From Pterois miles (lineage: Eukaryota; Chordata; Actinopteri; Perciformes; Scorpaenidae), in assembly GCA_947000775.1 (NCBI GenBank), contig CAMQGK010000647.1, positions 295,001 through 359,000 on the forward strand: a DNA stretch of 64,000 nucleotides, written 5' to 3'. Positions within the stretch are counted from its first letter, which is position 1, and the number at the start of each line of letters is the position of its first letter. The position numbers and the translations under genes were made by a program. Shown here in pieces: positions 11,801 through 22,227 of this stretch. Below the pieces are notes generated by a model, which saw only the letters and a program-made list of their open reading frames with translations, made no database searches and was not told where the DNA came from.

Positions 11801-14637
11801 GTTAGTAAATTCACTAGCTTTAAAACTGAGCCCACTGCAACCAAATTGAAAGAAAAAAAAATGTTGCAATACTTGTGTATCGACGTTTTCTTACACCCCT
11901 GCTATTTGAGGGAATTTGGCCATTTACTGTACGTGTTTTCGTGTCCATGTCAGACTGCAGACAAGCCGTACCAAGACGCATTCGACCATGAGCTGGAGCA
12001 GCTGAAGAAGCGGATCCGCAACTGTGCACAGATTCGTATGGAGAGCGCCATGAAGGAGTTAGAGGAAGAAGAGAAGCAGAAGAGACTGGGCCCAGGCGGT
12101 TTAGACCCTGTAGAGGTCTATGAATCACTGCCAAAGGTAAACTATTCTCACACACATGAAAGAATACACAAAGCTGTGGGTATTTCAGTACGGAGAAGTT
12201 TCCCGTAGTGGTCAGTAGATGTTGTTTGTTTACGTGTGGAATAACTAATTATTAATGGAAGGCAACAAACTGGTGGCGAACAAGAGCGTTGCCAAACAGT
12301 AGTTTACAAAGATGGACTCTGAATCTGAAAATTAGTTTTAATGTTGAATTTGCAAGTTGGGTTGCAGGTAGTTTTACAAAGTATTTAAGGCTTGTCCTGA
12401 GCCAAGCAATGTTAAATTGTCAGATTTTTAAAGAAGTTTGATGACTTCATAAAGGAATTTATGAGGGTTACTGTTTACTCTAGATGTCAATAGTTGTAAC
12501 ATCAATAGGATTTACAAACTAATACCTTTGTGTTTGATTTCACTCACTTAAAACAGACATTAAAGGGACTCAAAGTAAGAATCTGACCTGTCTTGCTTGT
12601 TAACAGTGACACCTGTGGCTGTTAACTACAAAATTCAGCTTCTCAAAGCTAAACTAAATCTCTTCTGAGCTGCTACTCACTCAATTTCTCACAAACTTGC
12701 TGCTGCTCTCTCTCTCTTGCTTCATTGCTCACTTCCCATTTGCACAAATATACGTGTTTTTTTTGTGCTTCCTTGGATTTTGTGTTGGAGTCTAAGTTGT
12801 GGTGTGGTCTGATCATTTTTTTTGGCGTTGGCGGACTCCATTTCTAATCAAACATTAGCTATGATTGCACACTGTGAGCCCTGAAGGCACTGATAATCGC
12901 GCATGACATCACATTTGTTGGGTTTTCCTAGAAAAACTGCCCCGGGTTCTTCACATTAAAAGCAGTCTACATGCTGATAGCGGAAACCCAGAAAATCGCA
13001 GAAGGTCTCATTCTTTAGGTTAGGTTGCAACCTGCTCACACATTGGCAATAAAAAACAATTAAAACATGTTTATACGTATAAAAACTTACATACAGTCTC
13101 TTTTTTTTAAACCGTATTTACAACCACAGCAGATATAATTCAGCTTTATCTTTGTCAGGCTTGAAGTCAACTTTCCTGCCCAGTCTCTGTGATAACTGGC
13201 ATACTTTCAGTACAGCAGATCAATATATATATATGGTGTTTGTCACCATTAATGGGTCCTTGTTTTCAGATGATTTTATATGATTATTTAGACTAATTCA
13301 ACAATGGGTCTCCAAATAAACTGATCAGAAAATCCTGGTTGTACGATCCGACTAAGTCTGTGTAGAAATTGCAGGTTTCCACCCTCCCTGTGAACTAGGA
13401 TATTCAATATGAATTTACAGTAGCGGTATATGATATAACCTTACGCTGCAGCTAAAAAAGTGGTTGTTTGGCCTGCTCTACATCCCTCGAGGCTGTGAGA
13501 GAAAACATCAGGCCTGTTAGAGCGTCTCCCATTTCATCCAGTGTACACTCCACATCGATGACCACCTTGTTTTGCTGTAGAAGCTGAGGCTACAAGCCAG
13601 ACAAGTCAATACTGCACATCAGTTCAACCATTACAAGCTAGCATTAGTCACAGGGCTACAAGTTATTGTGTTATTCATGAGTATTGGAAAAACTTCTGTT
13701 GACTTTTACAGTATTGTTTTTATTGTGTGCATTGTGTTGTTTAAACTAAAATATTGAGATTCAAGCCAAAGTGCTCTCCTGCTTTCTATGTTTTCTTTTT
13801 CCTTTTATATCTTTTTGAGATTATTGGGTTTTCTTCCACATAAACTTCCTGTTAATGGCTCCTGAGCTATTTAAAAAGATCTTTTTACCCTGACAGTTGT
13901 GTAGTTGGTGCGAAAGTCTATTTTTTTTTCCACAGGTTTCAAAACCGTTGTTTGTAGACTTTGAAGTCAGTGTTTGCACTGTGCATTGATATGAACCGTG
14001 TTGCCATTTGGATAATCAGGGATGTCAATACAAAGCTCAGCAGAATGGACTACACCAGTCAGGCATGAGCTCTCTGTGTTCAAGGTAAATAGCATTATCT
14101 ACTTAACTGATCCTGCTTACCATTTTTTAGCGATTAAGATTTTAATAAAGTAAAATTGGATCCAAAATCAGTAGATGTGGGAAAAAGTGAGTACTGCAAC
14201 CTGAATTTGAAGCTATGGATGCAGGGTTAGTGTAAAAGTATAAATGTGACTATGAAAGCATTTTCCCACTTCAATCACTGTTTCAGTACAGTCACTTTAT
14301 TGGACCATTTTAGATTATTTTGTGTTTCGTATTGTAGGAAATACAGAAAAGCTTTGATGAGAAGAACACTGAGATGCTGCAGGAAGCAATTAGCAAACTG
14401 GACCTGGAGGTGAGTGTGTTTGTAACTGAACACCCTAATATGATTAACCAAAAGAAGGCCTGAAGGTGTTTTTTTATCAGTTTGTTCATTTTATTCATTC
14501 TGTGTATTGAATTGACGTAACTGTGATTCTCTCTACAGGAAGGAAAATACCACCTCAGGAGGTGTATTGACTCTGGACTGTGGGTCCCTCATTCAGGGGA
14601 GGGTGATGATGAAGATGAAGAGGAAGAAGATTCCTAA
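5880..14637 (+). CDS. cdc37: Hsp90 co-chaperone Cdc37 (complete, 8 coding exons, 370 aa)
   Basis: Cdc37 loads protein kinases onto Hsp90 in the cytosol. Coding exons are 5880-5996, 9238-9534, 9622-9727, 10960-11075, 11170-11292, 11954-12136, 14338-14409 and 14539-14637. All have GT-AG junctions and all phases match. The protein opens MSTGAGIDYSVWDHIYVSDD. Ser18 in VSDDED corresponds to the CK2 site Ser13 of human CDC37. Next come a charged coiled-coil region (exon 2), then HFGMMRRWDDSQKYLS and VCEETANCLV (Hsp90-binding middle domain), then LGPGGLDPVEVYESLP and RRCIDSGLWVP (C-terminal domain). Human CDC37 has 378 residues. This start adds five residues before the conserved DYSVWDHI block and is the only suitable in-frame ATG in exon 1. 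The tail after GLWVP is a short acidic run rather than the human sequence. Introns 1, 2, 5 and 6 hold transposon relics or repeats. Confidence 0.96.
6841..7301 (+). mobile_element. MITE with CAGTGGTGGAA termini (cdc37 intron 1)
   Basis: It starts CAGTGGTGGAAGAAGTA and ends TTACATTCCACCAGTG, giving roughly 11-bp imperfect inverted termini. The interior has the 'agtaaaagtcctgcattcaa' and 'acttgagtaaatgta' blocks of a repeat that is very common in teleosts. Flanking octamers gtctccat (6833-6840) and atctcgat (7302-7309) match at six of eight positions, as expected for an aged hAT-type duplication. Confidence 0.75.
8190..8310 (+). repeat. Dispersed fish repeat fragment (cdc37 intron 1)
   Basis: It contains 'ttctccaggttctccggctt', 'aggttaattgatgactctaa' and 'gtaggtgtgaatgtgag', a block I recognise as a frequent interspersed sequence in teleost introns. 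The element type cannot be assigned from this fragment. Confidence 0.5.
8505..9167 (+). mobile_element. hAT-like MITE family A, full-length copy 1 (cdc37 intron 1)
   Basis: It begins TAGGGCTGTCAATCGATTAG and ends TTGACAGCCCTA, so the termini are inverted repeats. Flanking octamers gttttgac (8497-8504) and gttttgaa (9168-9175) match at seven of eight positions, the hAT target-site signature. There is no transposase frame, so the copy is non-autonomous. The right end lies only 70 bp from cdc37 exon 2. Confidence 0.85.
10494..10824 (-). mobile_element. tRNA-derived SINE (cdc37 intron 3)
   Basis: Read on the minus strand, the head carries an A box (TAGCTCAGTCTG, plus coordinates 10802-10813) and a B box (GGTTCAAGTCCC, 10758-10769). 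A tRNA-unrelated body follows, then a LINE-like tail 'atttccccattgtgggacaa' and 'taaagg', then a (TTC)n tail. Intact A and B boxes in order identify a Pol III SINE with a full head. Related tail-only copies lie at 17010-17203, 1808-1860 and 36608-36665. Confidence 0.87.
11470..11860 (+). mobile_element. hAT-like MITE family A, internal fragment (cdc37 intron 5)
   Basis: It shares 'gcatgcaaaaaactctgaaa', 'tgattatcataaagtggtca', 'aaaggggagact' and 'ctttaaaactgagccca' with the copy at 14727-15392. Both ends are missing. A perfect AGGTCAGAGGTCA lies at 11649-11661. The sequence just 5' (11350-11470) is a different AT-rich repeat with 'gatacatatcatgatac'. Confidence 0.75.
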
Positions 14638-14726
14638 GAGAAGAAAGAACATTTCTTGTTATTTGACAATGGATGTCCAACAGTATGCAAGTAATGCTTC
14701 ATTCATGCAACATAATGTACATATAC

Positions 14727-15392
14727 TAGGGCTGTCAGTCGATTAAAATATTTAATCACGGTTGATCGTGTGATTGTCCATAGTCTAAATGAATCAAATG
14801 GTCAAAATATACCTTAAAGGGAGATTTGTCTCAACATGGGAGTTGGCAAATATACATCCTTTATTCAAATATATGTATATATTTATTACAGGAAATCTAT
14901 TAACAACACAAAACAACCAGAACACACCAGAAATACACCATTTTTTAATAGACAAAAAATAATATTTATACTGCATGCAAAAAACTATGTATTTTTTTTT
15001 TACGCCAAACTGCATGTGATTATCATAAAGTGGTCATGTCTGTAAAGGGGAGACTGGTGGGTACCCAGAGAACCCATTTACATTCACATATCTTGAGGTC
15101 AGAGGTCAAGGGACCCCTTTTGAATGTGGCAATGCCAGTTTTTCCCTTGCCAAAATTTAGCGTAAATTTGGAGGATTAATTAGCCTCCATCCCTACAAAC
15201 TAATATAATGGTTGGTACCAATGGATTCCTCTGGTTTTTTGATTTCATTTGATGTCAGTATCCTCACTCTACCTTTAAAACTGAGCCTGCTACAACCTTT
15301 GAAATATCGAATTGCATTAATGCATTAAAGAAATTAGTGTCATTAAAACAGATTTGCATTGATGCATTGTCACATTAACTTTGACAGTGCTA
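14727..15392 (+). mobile_element. hAT-like MITE family A, full-length copy 2 (cdc37 3' flank or 3'UTR)
   Basis: The left end is TAGGGCTGTCAGTCGATTAA and the right end is TTGACAGTGCTA. Flanking octamers acatatac (14719-14726) and acatatat (15393-15400) match at seven of eight. It starts 90 bp after the cdc37 stop codon. The first AATAAA downstream is at 15760, so this copy is probably transcribed as part of the cdc37 3'UTR. Confidence 0.83.
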
Positions 15393-15759
15393 ACATATAT
15401 ATAGTTAATAAGCATATGGACTAAACCATCATGTGATTTTAAACAAAACTATGGACTATGAAATTTGAAGTATTCGGACAAAAACGCTTTTACTTTTTCA
15501 ATTTTAAGCTGCTTTTGTGCAACCAAGTAAACAAAATATCAACGTAATAGGGCTTACCTCTGTCGGATTTTATATCGCAGACACTTGACTGAATTGTGAG
15601 AATCAACTGATTTGATAGGAATCACCAATTTACTGTCATTGTTATTTTATTTCCTGTCTTACTAACTTGGTTTTGCCCAACAACACTCCCAACACATCGA
15701 TCTACTCGCAAAAACACACACAACCACAGCTGACCACAGAAAATATATTTTAAATTATG

Positions 15760-15769
15760 AATAAATAAA
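15760..15769 (+). terminator. cdc37: Candidate cdc37 poly(A) signal
   Basis: Overlapping AATAAA hexamers (aataaataaa) are the first after the cdc37 stop codon, about 1.1 kb downstream. An unlisted variant signal nearer the stop could be used instead. Confidence 0.4.
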
Positions 15770-15799
15770 GTTACAATCATTGGCAATACAGAGAAATTA

Positions 15800-17005
15800 T
15801 CCATAATACACCTTAATAGTAACAGAAAAAGTAAGTCTAGAGATAAAGGAAATATAAAATTGATAAATAGGGTAAGAGAAGTAAATAAAATACTCCTGTG
15901 GTGTATTAATCATCTTGGCTCTCACATCAGAGACCTTGAAAAAGCCACTGTAATTTCTGATTCATTTTATTTTATTTATGTCTGTTATTTCATGATGGCG
16001 TTTTAACACCTAAATATTGATAGTCTTGTGGCGACATTTCAACAGCAGCACACAGTGTTGTACCGTATGCCATTACAGTTGTCAGCTGTGTCAGGTCTTC
16101 CTCCTCTTCACACCTTTTTGAGAGCGAAGCTTGAAAGATCGGTTGAGTTAAACGGCCACCGAGCCGTCTGCTTTTATGAGTGTAACACAACTACTGACGT
16201 ATAACACTCATACATCTACAAAAAAAAAAAATCATTCAAGTGTCATTTCATTTAATTAATGTAGTTTAGCAGCCATCCCATGCACTTACTGCGGTCGACA
16301 GCGCCATCTCAAGTCTGCTTGGAGAGAGACAGCCCATAAACTACATCAGAAGCTTGCATGGTGAGCAACAGTTGATCTGGTTTCCTCACTTAAAGGACCA
16401 ATCTGTAATGTATTTACCAGTACTGTATTAAATCATAAAATGACCATGATACGTCATCAGAGATGAAGGTTTTAGAAATAATCTCCATCCATACAAATGT
16501 GCGTGAAAACCCATATGACATCAACAGTCTGGAAAAAAATGAGGGTTATTTAAGTGTTTGTACTGGGAAGATGATTTACTTCAGAAAAAAGTTGTCCTCT
16601 GGTTTACGGACGTCCCTTTATACATCCATGGTCCACAGACTCCAGTCCAAAATGGCGGCAACTCTACAACAGCGGCACTTAGTAGCTGTTGTCAAAAAAG
16701 CACTGGCATTTCGTCTCTTTGCTTCTGTACTCTTTGATTGTACTTCCTTTAATAAAAGGTCTTATTAAGGTCTTCCTCCCTCTTTCCCACACACTCACTC
16801 AAACCGAGACTAATTTAGTGGAGAGCAAACAAGCTGTATATTTCAAATGCAGTTACAAGGCTGCCACCGTTGTTACTGCTGCTACTGCCTAACTAACTGA
16901 AGGGCCATTCCTCTCTCACACATCGGATTTACTTTAAACATGAACAGTTACGAAGCAAAGATTTACTACATTATGGATCATGAAATTTGGTCAACAGCAC
17001 ACGTC
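15800..17005. other. Intergenic between cdc37 and pde4a; nothing coding seen
   Basis: No exon was recognised. The open frames are short and without similarity that I can name. A poly-A run sits near 16220. Confidence 0.55.
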
Positions 17006-17009
17006 CAAG

Positions 17010-17203
17010 CAAGCACCAAACCCCCAACTGCTCGGGGCGCTTGTCAGGAGCAGCCCCATCACTCTGACATCTCTCCATTGTTGCATGTTTGTGCATGTGT
17101 GTGTTTCGGGTCTGCATGTACTGTGTATAAGTTAACAACAGAGTGTAAATTGAATTTCCCCTTGTGGGACTAATAAAGGACTATCTTCTTCTTCTTCTTC
17201 TTA
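17010..17203 (+). mobile_element. SINE copy, 5'-truncated
   Basis: It matches the body and tail of the SINE at 10494-10824 in the opposite orientation: 'accaaacccccaactgctcg', 'cttgtcaggagcagcccc', 'ttaacaacagagtgtaaatt', 'aatttccccttgtgggacta' and a (TTC)n tail. The tRNA head with A and B boxes is absent. This 5' truncation is normal for retrotransposed copies. Confidence 0.83.
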
Positions 17204-17391
17204 CTCCTTTTGTCGTTTACTTAATTCGTTGTTTAGTATTTGTTTTTGTGTGGACTTGTCAAGCAACACATTTTACATTTGAAGTTATGAGATTTTCTGT
17301 ATTTAAGTTGTGTTGCAGAACTCGATACAATAAACCAGGCTAACTTTTTTTGATCACAAACAGCTTTTTATTTAACTTATTGTTTCCTGCC

Positions 17392-17393
<2 letters not shown>

Positions 17394-17439
<46 letters not shown>
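17394..17439. repeat. (CT)n microsatellite
   Basis: An uninterrupted CT tract of about 45 bp. It is followed by a short duplicated segment, since 'ctccttcataattaattg' occurs twice (about 17438 and 17477). Confidence 0.9.
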
Positions 17440-17440
<1 letters not shown>

Positions 17441-17981
17441 TCATAATTAATTGCTGTCGCTCTCCCTCGCTCTCTCTCCTTCATAATTAATTGGTGGGTT
17501 TGATTTAGTGGTCTGTGCAGGATTTTTTGAGGCAAAGCTTCTTTGTGCAGTCACTTTTGTAAATAGAAAACAATCAGCGCAGAGCCAGGGCATAAATCAA
17601 ATCTAGATAATACCTATAAAAGCCGAAGGGAGAGAAACAGAATTGCATCACAGCTTCATGCAGAAGTGCTCGGTGTGTTTATTTGTATGTTTATATCAGT
17701 GTGTGGTTGTTATTGTCACAATGAGGTCCACTCTTGATATGTGAATGTTACACTGACTTTGTAAAGGCATTGAACAGGAAAACATCAGAACCGGGTTAGT
17801 TTCTGAATGTTAACTGTGATTGTCGGAGGCTGTTTTACTGACATTTTGTGAATCCCAGCGTCTGTAGAGAAACAATTAGAAGCTCAGTCAATGGGCTGAA
17901 AATTCACTTGCAACTATTTTGAAAATTAATTGTTTTAAGTATTTTTTCAAGCAAAAATGACACATCATGTCTTGTAATATT

Positions 17982-18954
17982 TAGGGCTGTAACTGATTAT
18001 TTTTATTGTCGATTAATTGATTAGTCTATATGAGAAAATGGTGAAAAATGTCTGTTTCTCAAAGCCCAAGATGATGTCCTCAAATGTCTTGTTTTGCTCA
18101 TAACTCAAAAATATTCACTTTACTGTCACAGAGCAGAGTAAAGATACCAGAAAATAATTATATATAAAATTGCAAATTAATCCCATTTTTTTATCTGTTC
18201 AAAATGTACCTTAAAGGGAGATTTATTAAGTATATAATACTCATATCAACATGGGAGTGGGCAAATATGCTGCTTTATGCAAATGTATGTAAATATTTAT
18301 TATTGGAAATCAATTAAAAACACAAAACAATGACAAATATTGTCCAGAAACCTTCACAGGTACTGCATTTATCATAAAAAAAATATGCTCAAAATCATAA
18401 CATGGCAAACTGCAGCCCAACAGGCCACAACAGCTGTCAGTGTGTCAGTGTGTTGACTTGACACACACATGCACGCACACAGAGAGAACCCATTTACATT
18501 CACATATCTTGAGGTCAGAGGTCAAGGGACCCCTTTGATAAATGGTCGTGCCAGTTTTTCCTCACCAAAATTTAGCTAGAAGTTTGGAGCATTATTTAAC
18601 CTCCTTCACAACAAGGATAGAGTCTTTAGTTTTTCTAGTTTCATATGATACCAGTATCTTCACTCTGGATTTAAAACTGAGCCGCTTCAACATAAAAATT
18701 GCAACTTGTGTTAATGCGTTACAGAAATTAGTGGCATAAACAAATTTACGTCAACTCATTATTATTGTGGTAACTTTGACAGCCCTACTTCTTGCATTAC
18801 AGTAAACTGAATATGGACATATGATGGACATATTTCACTATTTTCTGACACTATATATTAAGATTAAAAATCACTTTAAGATTAAGGAATCACTTCCTTG
18901 AGAAAATAATCAGCTGATTAATCAATAAAGAAAATAATCATTATTTGCAGCCTA
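17982..18954 (+). mobile_element. hAT-like MITE family B, interrupted by a nested family A copy
   Basis: The left end is TAGGGCTGTAACTGATTATT and the right end reads AATCATTATTTGCAGCCTA, an imperfect inverted terminal repeat. The left interior has 'aagcccaagatgatgtcctc' and 'aaatgtcttgttttgctcat', a very common teleost repeat. Family B sequence resumes after 18788 and is separated from the left half by the family A copy at about 18190-18787. Confidence 0.72.
18190..18787 (+). mobile_element. hAT-like MITE family A copy, nested in family B
   Basis: It has 'ttatctgttcaaaatgtacc', 'acatgggagtgggcaaatat', 'catcataacatggcaaactg'-like and 'cagcccaacaggccacaaca' blocks in family order, ending in TTTGACAGCCCTA. 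The left terminus is missing or degraded. A perfect AGGTCAGAGGTCA lies at 18512-18524. It lies within family B, so it inserted later. Confidence 0.78.
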
Positions 18955-19299
18955 TTTTAAGCATGGCTTAATCACAAAGCTTGGTGCTCCAGCTTTGGGA
19001 AGCTCACTGTCCTTTTACGCATTTATTCCAAAACATTCAAGATAAACCAAAAGAGAGAAGCATGATTCCTTTTGTATCGTGTGAGTAAATGTACTGCATG
19101 TCCTTGAATGACTGTAAAGGGACATGCAAAGGGAAAAAAAAGGAGAGTGAGTAACAGGATGCATGAATCCTTTGTTGTGGAGCGATGTGTTCCAATAAAA
19201 ATCTGTGTATGGGTGGGTGTAATGGAGAGAAATGACGCCTGGCTATTGAAGCAGAGAATCGGCGTGTGGCTGCTATTAGAGGGGGGAGAAAAAAAAGGG

Positions 19300-19668
19300 G
19301 GGGGGGTACCGATGGAGAGAGGAGGAGCGGAGGCTGTTGTATGGGATTAATGGACACAGTGTGCAAGAGGAGGGAGGGAGGGGAGATGGGCTTCTCCACG
19401 GAGGCGGCGGTGGTGGTGATGGTGATGGTGGGGGGTGGCTGGGGGAGACCACTGTGGCAGGGGAGAGGGAGAGGAGAGGCAGGGAGGGAGGGAGGCTGGT
19501 GAAGCCACGGATATTCATGAAGACGCCAAGTGTTTTTTCTCTCGTTGTGGTGACACACTGCTAGTCTGCAGAGGGACGGAGGGAGCTGGGAGGAGAGAAG
19601 GGGAAGGAGACGAGTGAAAGGAAGACGAGGCCCAGCCCATCTTGCCATTGATCTTGAGGCGATCAAGG
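19300..19668 (+). promoter_or_regulatory. pde4a: Probable pde4a 5'UTR exon and promoter region
   Basis: A purine-rich, comparatively GC-rich stretch ends in a strong splice donor (ATCAAG|GTGAGT, exon end 19668). No long coding frame fits a known protein. The most economical reading is a noncoding first exon spliced to the acceptor 'tttctcacag' at 20638-20647. The start of transcription cannot be placed. This is inferred from the donor and the location only. Confidence 0.4.
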
Positions 19669-20647
19669 TGAGTGTGTTTTTATTCTTACATGCTGCGGCC
19701 TGACGGTGTGTGTGTGTGTTTGTGTGTGTATACATGTGTCTGTCTGACACATATCTTATGCAGACAGTGTGCAGACAGGCATGATGGCAGTCCTCATGTA
19801 TGCATGATTTCACAGTGTTTGTTTTTAAATATATTTATATTTGGGTGGGTTGTAACAGGCTGGTAGTTGAGCTGCATATTGATGCATTGCTGCTTGGTTT
19901 TATAAGCTCCTTTATCTGTAGTGGAGGTGGTGCTGGTGGCAGCCATGGTGTGTGTGTGTGTGCTCAAATTCCTCATTGTCTATGCATATATATGTCACTG
20001 TGTCACTATGCATTTGTTGATTTCTACACACAGACCCTCTTTTTTTTTTTTGGTCACGCTGTGAATGTGTGCAGACTGGTGTGAGAGTACTTTCACTGAG
20101 TGGGTGTGTTCCTGATGACCCCTGGTAAAAGTCGTCTCCGCCACTATCTGTCTGTGTTCCAGCTCAATCAGAAACACTCTGATATGCCGAATCTGTCCTA
20201 TCCAATGGAATTAGGTCATCTCGGACTGCTCAGAGTAATTATATAACATCAGAGAGCTTCGGTGTTGCAGTATCTGCTCAGAATTAGCCACACTGTAGGT
20301 ACTTCTCCTGCAATGCAACAATAGCCTAAATATTTTGTTGGGGCAGCCCCCCTTTATTAGTCAACCACTGGCTTGTTTGGATTATAGTCAACAACTTCTG
20401 ATTTTCTTGTGTGTTTCGTTAGTGTTTTTTTCCCCGTATAAGCCTCATGTATTGTGGGAAACAGTAGGTATTTGTTCCCAAATAAATCTCCAGTCTTATT
20501 AAAAGAGTACACAGGGAAAGATTTTCTCATATCTGATGATGCATCAGATGAATTCATTAAATGCAAGCAGGACAAAGAGTTCTAAAACAAGAGGGAAAGG
20601 CGACTCAAAGAGCTCGCATTAACTCTTCATCTCTGTTGTTTCTCACA

Positions 20648-21431
20648 GGGGAATCTACACCGAAGAGGACACCCTGAGTCAGATTCAAGGATGGATCCCG
20701 GCATATCATACCTGGGATTTTGACATCTGGGGTTCCCAGATGAGCCAATCATTTTTAACACTTCTTCCTATGCAGAATTTGGATCCGACTGACCGACCAG
20801 ACAGTGGAAAGCTGATCTGAGACAGGAGGGACTTCTACAAGCTGGATCTGGATTATTGATCGTTGCATTCATGTGGGATCAGGTTTACAACTGGGAAATG
20901 TCATGTGAACAATACTCCAAGTTGGATAAACATTTTAGAAAACTTGGGAAAAGGTTTTCTTCAGCGATGACATCATGAACTCTGACCGGGATATCCCATT
21001 GGCTCATCTGGCCAAAACGAGACAACATGCCGGCGGACTTATTTTTTCCCAGAAACTCGTAGCTTACGCTGAAATGGAGTGATTGAGTTAGCTTTTTCCT
21101 TTCTTCCACCTTTGGCTTGTTGAAAAACAACAGATCAAAACAAAGGTCGTCCACCTCAGACTGAAACGGGAGCCTCTGAGGGGCACTTAAATGCACCTTT
21201 AGCATTTAACGGCAGGTTGGACGCCTGGTTTCACCCATCTGAACACGGAGGTGTGGACAGGGCAAGGCGGTTGGCTGGCTGAGTCAGCTCCAATGGGGGC
21301 CGGTTGTGACCCGGTCTGACCCCGGTTTGACCTTGCAGTGACCTTTGACCTCTCCGGTCCTGGCTCTCCACCTGCTCTGCTGCCTGGGTTCCGGAACGCT
21401 CCGCCCTGGGGCCCAGAACGAGCCAATCAGG
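20648..21431 (+). promoter_or_regulatory. pde4a: Probable 5'UTR of the pde4a start-codon exon
   Basis: An acceptor-like 'tctcacag' precedes 20648. From there to the ATG at 21432 no in-frame coding sequence continues upstream of MKKSRSV. The stretch contains several upstream ATGs, a CCAAT box about 9 bp before the start codon (gccaatcagg), and a nuclear-receptor half-site cluster. It could equally be promoter DNA if transcription starts just 5' of the ATG. Confidence 0.4.
21307..21351 (-). promoter_or_regulatory. Cluster of five nuclear-receptor half-sites (DR4/DR5/DR5/DR1)
   Basis: Read on the plus strand, TGACCC at 21307 and 21317 and TGACCT at 21328, 21339 and 21346 are all in the same orientation. 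Spacers are 4, 5, 5 and 1 bp. The last pair is a perfect DR1 (TGACCTTTGACCT) and the pair before it is a perfect DR5. The cluster ends 80 bp before the pde4a ATG. Confidence 0.6.
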
Positions 21432-21932
21432 ATGAAGAAGAGCCGCAGCGTGCTGTCTGTGACTGGAGAAGAGGTGAGAATGTAAACAAGCAGGGACGTG
21501 CTAGAGAACATCAGCTAACTTTGTCACTTGTTACCATGAGAGTAGATACAAGGCACAGCAGACTGGACTGTTTGTGTGTTTTCTTGGATGCTTACCATGA
21601 CACACAAACCTCGTGACTTTCACACATCCATCCAAGGCTTCCTTTGTTCTTGTTGTCAAGGTCTGTGGATGCACTCAGATGTCAGAGTGGACAGTTTGTC
21701 CTCTCCAGCCTCCTCATACCGTGTGAACCACTCAGTCAGTCATAGTCCTGTATGTTAATGAGACCCAGCTAAATGGGTGCTCTGTGTAAATGAGCTATTT
21801 TCTTTTAAAGGTAACCTCTTGGCTGAAGGACATAATACCATTTGCATTATTCAAGCTCTCCTTTATTGATTATTCTGAGGAGCGGGTGCCCATACAATTG
21901 TGTATGTATGTATGTTTGTGTGTATACTGTAG

Positions 21933-22011
<79 letters not shown>

Positions 22012-22187
22012 AGTGAGTGTGAGAGAGAGCATCTCTCCACATCTGGGTCTGGACGACATCAAACGCAGCATGGAAGCAACACGGCACTGTTGCCTAGCAA
22101 CTGCTACCATTCCCCCAGTGTTTTGTTGCTACGGTACTGCAGTGCAGATCAGCCTCTAAGAGCTCAGTCTGTAGAGGCCTTATCCCA

Positions 22188-22227
<40 letters not shown>

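Noticed and set aside
19037..19813. A 258-codon minus-strand frame rich in Pro, Ser and Leu
   Set aside because: It is antisense to a purine-rich stretch likely to be the pde4a 5'UTR, has no domain, and results from low T content on the plus strand.
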